Program-made: the position numbers and the translations under genes
In this document: positions 61,139-64,000 of the stretch, piece by piece
Layout of the letters: every line of letters starts with the position of its first letter
Position numbering within the stretch: the stretch's first letter is position 1
The notes under the pieces: generated by a model
Told to the model about the DNA's origin: nothing
Databases searched by the model: none
Seen by the model: the letters and a program-made list of their open reading frames with translations, nothing else
Source of the DNA: Marinobacter aromaticivorans
GTDB taxonomy: Bacteria > Pseudomonadota > Gammaproteobacteria > Pseudomonadales > Oleiphilaceae
Reading direction: 5' to 3'
NCBI RefSeq assembly: GCF_002806975.1
Contig: NZ_NIHD01000005.1
Coordinates: 1-64,000 of the forward strand
Length of the DNA: 64,000 bases

Positions 61139-62590
61139 TTACGAAACCGGTGCGTAATATTGCACGGCATCTGGCCATCTGGACCACAGATAGCCAATAC
61201 AGAAAACCAGCCAGGCCAGTACCGCAGAAACCGTCACTGAATCCGGAGCAATAGGAACCCGGTCGAACCGGCTGAAACTGGCCCTGGTGGCGCCGGTAAT
61301 TGCCAGCCCCAGTAACAACCCGCCCAAGATATCGCTGAACCAGTGAACGCCCAGATAAAGCCGGCTCAACGCCACTGGAATCAGCGGTAATGAGAGTAAG
61401 ACATAGGCCTGCCAGCGTTTGCGGTTACGGGTTTCCGCTGCCACGAAGCTTGCCAGCAAGGTAACAAATACGGTGATGCCCGCGGTGTGACCACTGGGAA
61501 AAGAACCGGACGAAGGCGGGTTTACAACACGGTCCGGGCGGTCTATGCCGAAAGCTGCCTTTAATCCCCAGACCAGCACAACAGTCATGAGTGCGGCAAA
61601 CAAAATATGGGCTGCCGCTGCATAGTGCCCGCGAAACGCCAGTGTCAGGCATGCCAGTACTGCTGCCGCCATGAGCACCGGCGGGTCGCCAAGAAGCGTT
61701 GCGATGATGGCAGGTGTATCGAGCAGAGGCTGGCGAAGTTCCGCGAACCACTGCATCGCCAACTGATCGAAGGGCGCAATCAGGTCTGTCATGGTTGCCA
61801 GTTGGCCCCAGAGGATAAACAGGGCGAGTGTGCCCAGGGCAAGCATCAGCGACGGCAGCGGGAACTCACCTTCCCGGGCCGGCCGTTCATTGGTGTAGAG
61901 GCGCCAGAAGTGATGGGTGGTTTCATACTGTGCCATCTGGCGCTGAAGCCAGAGATAGGGGCGGCTGTCTTCGCCAAGGCCAAGCTGGAACCGGAATATA
62001 ACGAGGTAGATCAGGGCCAGTATGGCGAGGCTGATGCCGGTGACCATGTAAGCGTGTGCCGGAAGCTGCACTTTGCTTGCCAGAGCACTGCCCACCAGAA
62101 AGCCCGGCAAAATGTAAACCGGGGCCCAGCCAATGGCTGAACCGATGTTGAAGGCCAGAAAGCGGCGCCAGGGCATCATGAGGGCGCCGGCAATCAGGGG
62201 GATTACGGGCCGCACAGGCCCCACAAAGCGCCCGATAATCACACTTTTGCCGCCGTGTCTGTTGAAAAAACGCTCGCCTTTGGCGATCAGCCCGGGATAT
62301 CTGCTCAGGGGCCAGACGCTGTCCAGCCGCCCCTGGAACAGTCTCCCGATTGCAAAGCTTGCGGTATCTCCCGCGACGGCGCCGAGCCCGGCCCATAGCA
62401 GTGCCGCCATCAGGGGCATGCCAATTTGCGCAGCCATTGCAGCAATGGTGAACAAAAAGGCAACGCCTGGCACAACAATGCCGGCAAGGGCCAGAGACTC
62501 GATAAATGCTGTGCCGAACAGTGCAAACGACAGCCAGCCAGGGTTGGCACTGAGCCACGCAGTCAGATCCGAAAGCCACGCAGCGCTCAT
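61139..62590 (-). CDS. DedA (SNARE-associated/VTT) domain fused to a PAP2 phosphatase
   Basis: A 483-aa inner-membrane fusion. Residues 1-200 are DedA: FIESLALAGIVVPGVAFLF, the FNRHGGKSVIIGRFVGPVRP motif with conserved Arg residues. Residues of about 245-440 are PAP2, with all three catalytic parts: KAAFGIDRP, PSGHTAG and SRLYLGVHWFSD. DedA proteins move undecaprenyl or other lipid phosphates and PAP2 enzymes remove pyrophosphate from such lipids, so the fusion may couple both. Some relatives carry a further C-terminal domain that is absent. It overlaps the GGDEF-like gene upstream by 4 bases. Confidence 0.9.
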   Translation of the reverse strand: MSAAWLSDLTAWLSANPGWLSFALFGTAFIESLALAGIVVPGVAFLFTIAAMAAQIGMPLMAALLWAGLGAVAGDTASFAIGRLFQGRLDSVWPLSRYPGLIAKGERFFNRHGGKSVIIGRFVGPVRPVIPLIAGALMMPWRRFLAFNIGSAIGWAPVYILPGFLVGSALASKVQLPAHAYMVTGISLAILALIYLVIFRFQLGLGEDSRPYLWLQRQMAQYETTHHFWRLYTNERPAREGEFPLPSLMLALGTLALFILWGQLATMTDLIAPFDQLAMQWFAELRQPLLDTPAIIATLLGDPPVLMAAAVLACLTLAFRGHYAAAAHILFAALMTVVLVWGLKAAFGIDRPDRVVNPPSSGSFPSGHTAGITVFVTLLASFVAAETRNRKRWQAYVLLSLPLIPVALSRLYLGVHWFSDILGGLLLGLAITGATRASFSRFDRVPIAPDSVTVSAVLAWLVFCIGYLWSRWPDAVQYYAPVS

Positions 62591-63585
62591 GTCCTGAGCA
62601 TTTCTCCCGGGCTGAACCAGGCCGAATCAGCGCCGCGTTTGCGTGCTTCCAGCATGGCCTGATGCGCACGTTTGCGCAGGGTATCGGTGCGGGTGTCGCT
62701 GTGGCCCCGGGTTGTGCAGCCAAGGCTTACCGTCGCTTTGCCAATCACCGGCCAATGCTGCTCGGCAATGGTGCGGCGTATACGCTCTGCAATCACACGC
62801 ACGCCTTCTTCGGGTGTGAATGGCAGAATAAGAAAGAACTCCGAGTCATTCAGTGTGTACAGTGTATCGCCGGCCCGGATGACACCAAACAGATGCTGGG
62901 TCATGTTATAGAACAACGCCTGCATGTTCTCTTTGCCATGGAGATCTTCCGCTTCGTCGGCGTAATCTATGGCCAGGTTGATGACCGAGAGACTGTGGCC
63001 GGTAGCAATGGCCCGGCTGATTTCCTTCTGCAGGGTTTCGTCAAGAAAGCGGGCGTTGTGGGCGCCCGTAACCGGGTCAGTAATGGCAAGGTCTTCGGCA
63101 GACTGTGCCATGTGATCGTACTGCCATATATAAAGCGCCGCGACCGTCAGCACGATGAGCAGGCCGCTGATCGCTGTGAGGGCATCCGCCGGTGGCTGCT
63201 TCACGAACAGCAGAACGGCCATAGGCGTGATCAGCAGCAGTGACAGCGCCAGCGCCTGGCGAAGGGGCAGAATCAGCAGGTTAAGTATCAGCAGCGGCAT
63301 GGCCCAGTGGGTAATGCCTGTGCTGGACATTGTCAGCATCGCCGCCAGGAGGCCGCTGTTCAGGCCGGAAAGAATAACCAGATGGCCAGGGGCGGAGAGC
63401 TGGTGCCGGCGGCTCAGGATGGTGTAGGCAATGCCTGCCAGAGTCAGGGTGGCCATGCCGGCAGCAAGGTAAAAGAGTTCGTAAAAACCATAGCGCAGGT
63501 TCTGCAGGGCCAGAGTGAAAATAAACAGGGTGGCAAGCCCGTAGCCAACGCCGTGGGTCCAGGTTCTCAGCCGGGTTTCAGTCAT
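62587..63585 (-). CDS. membrane protein with degenerate GGDEF domain
   Basis: A 332-aa protein with about five or six membrane helices (15-155) and a C-terminal GGDEF-like domain (about 163-325). The domain start DLAITDPVTGAHNARFLDE is normal, but the active-site motif reads N-D-S-E-F at 246-250 instead of G-G-D-E-F, so diguanylate cyclase activity is unlikely. It may act as a sensor or partner. It starts inside the stop of the upstream GGDEF-like gene (ATGA overlap) and overlaps the DedA-PAP2 gene the same way. Confidence 0.87.
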   Translation of the reverse strand: MTETRLRTWTHGVGYGLATLFIFTLALQNLRYGFYELFYLAAGMATLTLAGIAYTILSRRHQLSAPGHLVILSGLNSGLLAAMLTMSSTGITHWAMPLLILNLLILPLRQALALSLLLITPMAVLLFVKQPPADALTAISGLLIVLTVAALYIWQYDHMAQSAEDLAITDPVTGAHNARFLDETLQKEISRAIATGHSLSVINLAIDYADEAEDLHGKENMQALFYNMTQHLFGVIRAGDTLYTLNDSEFFLILPFTPEEGVRVIAERIRRTIAEQHWPVIGKATVSLGCTTRGHSDTRTDTLRKRAHQAMLEARKRGADSAWFSPGEMLRT

Positions 63586-64000
63586 GGCGCAGATCCTTCC
63601 ACACGTGGTTGGGCCGGAACGCTGGCCGGCGCCCGGGTGCTGTAGGCCTGGGTGCGGTTGCCGCCTTGCTGTTGTGCACGGCGTAATGCATTGGCGGCAC
63701 TTTGCTGCAGGCTGTCGGCATCATCGCCTATGTTCAGCCCGGCGATACCGGTACTCACGGTCAGGTTCATGCCATGGGCTTCCAGCAGTGTGCCAAGGCC
63801 CTTACGGATGGTTTCAGCACGTTTGATGGCCTCATTGGTGGCTATGCCAGGCAGTATCACAAGAAACTGCAGGTCTGCTGCGCGGTAGTAGGTGTCGAAG
63901 TCCCGCAACTGGGAGTGCAGAAAGCGGCCAATACGCGGAAGAATCGAGCGGATATCTTCGTCCGGATCATTGTCACTGGCGTGAGCATCAAGGCCGATCA
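63582..64000 (-). CDS. GGDEF-like protein, C-terminal part (continues beyond the window)
   Basis: The reading frame is open from the window end to a stop at 63582, about 139 residues, with no start needed inside. Near the window edge GLDAHASDNDPDEDIRSILP and FLHSQLRDFDTYYRAADLQF fit the second half of a GGDEF domain. The motif position reads A-D-L-Q-F instead of G-G-D-E-F, so this copy is also degenerate. The last 25 residues are Pro, Ala and Arg rich. The N-terminal part lies outside the window. Confidence 0.8.
   Translation of the reverse strand, partial: IGLDAHASDNDPDEDIRSILPRIGRFLHSQLRDFDTYYRAADLQFLVILPGIATNEAIKRAETIRKGLGTLLEAHGMNLTVSTGIAGLNIGDDADSLQQSAANALRRAQQQGGNRTQAYSTRAPASVPAQPRVEGSAP

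Overview
The window looks like a chromosomal segment of a marine gammaproteobacterium close to Marinobacter or the Pseudomonas/Oceanospirillales area. I infer this from gene order (rplM-rpsI-petABC-sspAB; lpoA-yraN-diaA opposite rsmI-rnpB; lpxC, a DUF721 gene, an M23 peptidase, secA, argJ and a MutT-ThiE fusion in a row), from a Pseudomonas-type rnpB with a short P3, and from moderately high GC. No phage, transposase, CRISPR array or tRNA gene is visible. It is mostly core genome, so the unusual signals are small and local.

Layout. 1-3250: 3' end of an rRNA operon (16S-23S spacer, complete 23S, 5S, terminator). 3.3-8.7 kb: leuA, a cryptic holD-like gene, rimI, prfC and a TatD-family nuclease; this resembles the E. 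coli holD-rimI-(yjjG)-prfC neighbourhood. 8.7-13.8 kb: L13 and S9, cytochrome bc1 (petABC), sspA and sspB. 13.8-17.7 kb: diaA, yraN and lpoA on the minus strand, with rsmI divergent. 17.7-18.1 kb: RNase P RNA. 18.3-36.5 kb: an uninterrupted division/cell-wall (dcw) cluster from mraZ to ftsZ, then lpxC. Its promoter is followed by four GTGG(G/T) boxes at exact 10-bp spacing, a textbook MraZ operator. 36.5-41.1 kb: dciA (helicase loader), an M23 envelope peptidase and secA. 41.1-44.7 kb: argJ, a Nudix/ThiE-like fusion, moaC and ribA. 44.7-48.0 kb (minus strand): xseB-ispA-dxs, the entry into isoprenoid synthesis, which feeds the undecaprenyl carrier used by MraY and MurG. 48-53.5 kb: an NRDE-family protein, a TauE/SafE exporter, lgt, thyA, folA and a DEAD-box helicase. 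53.7-64 kb: a more accessory stretch with a thioesterase, a haloalkane-dehalogenase-like protein carrying Asn at the nucleophile position, an AI-2E-type permease, a small secreted peptidoglycan-binding protein, ilvD, a cNMP-HDOD protein, a DedA-PAP2 fusion and two overlapping genes with degenerate GGDEF motifs, the second running off the window end.

Themes. Most of the window serves envelope growth and division: precursor synthesis (MurC-F, Ddl, MraY, MurG, Dxs, IspA), divisome (FtsL, I, W, Q, A, Z), synthase activation (LpoA), LPS commitment (LpxC), export (SecA) and lipoprotein maturation (Lgt). A second theme is replication (HolD-like psi, DiaA, DciA, ThyA, FolA). The observations I would follow first are the HolD-like protein with a long disordered insert, the Asn-for-Asp dehalogenase, the paired degenerate GGDEF proteins, the MraZ operator, the palindromic element between thyA and folA, and the hairpins ahead of lpxC.
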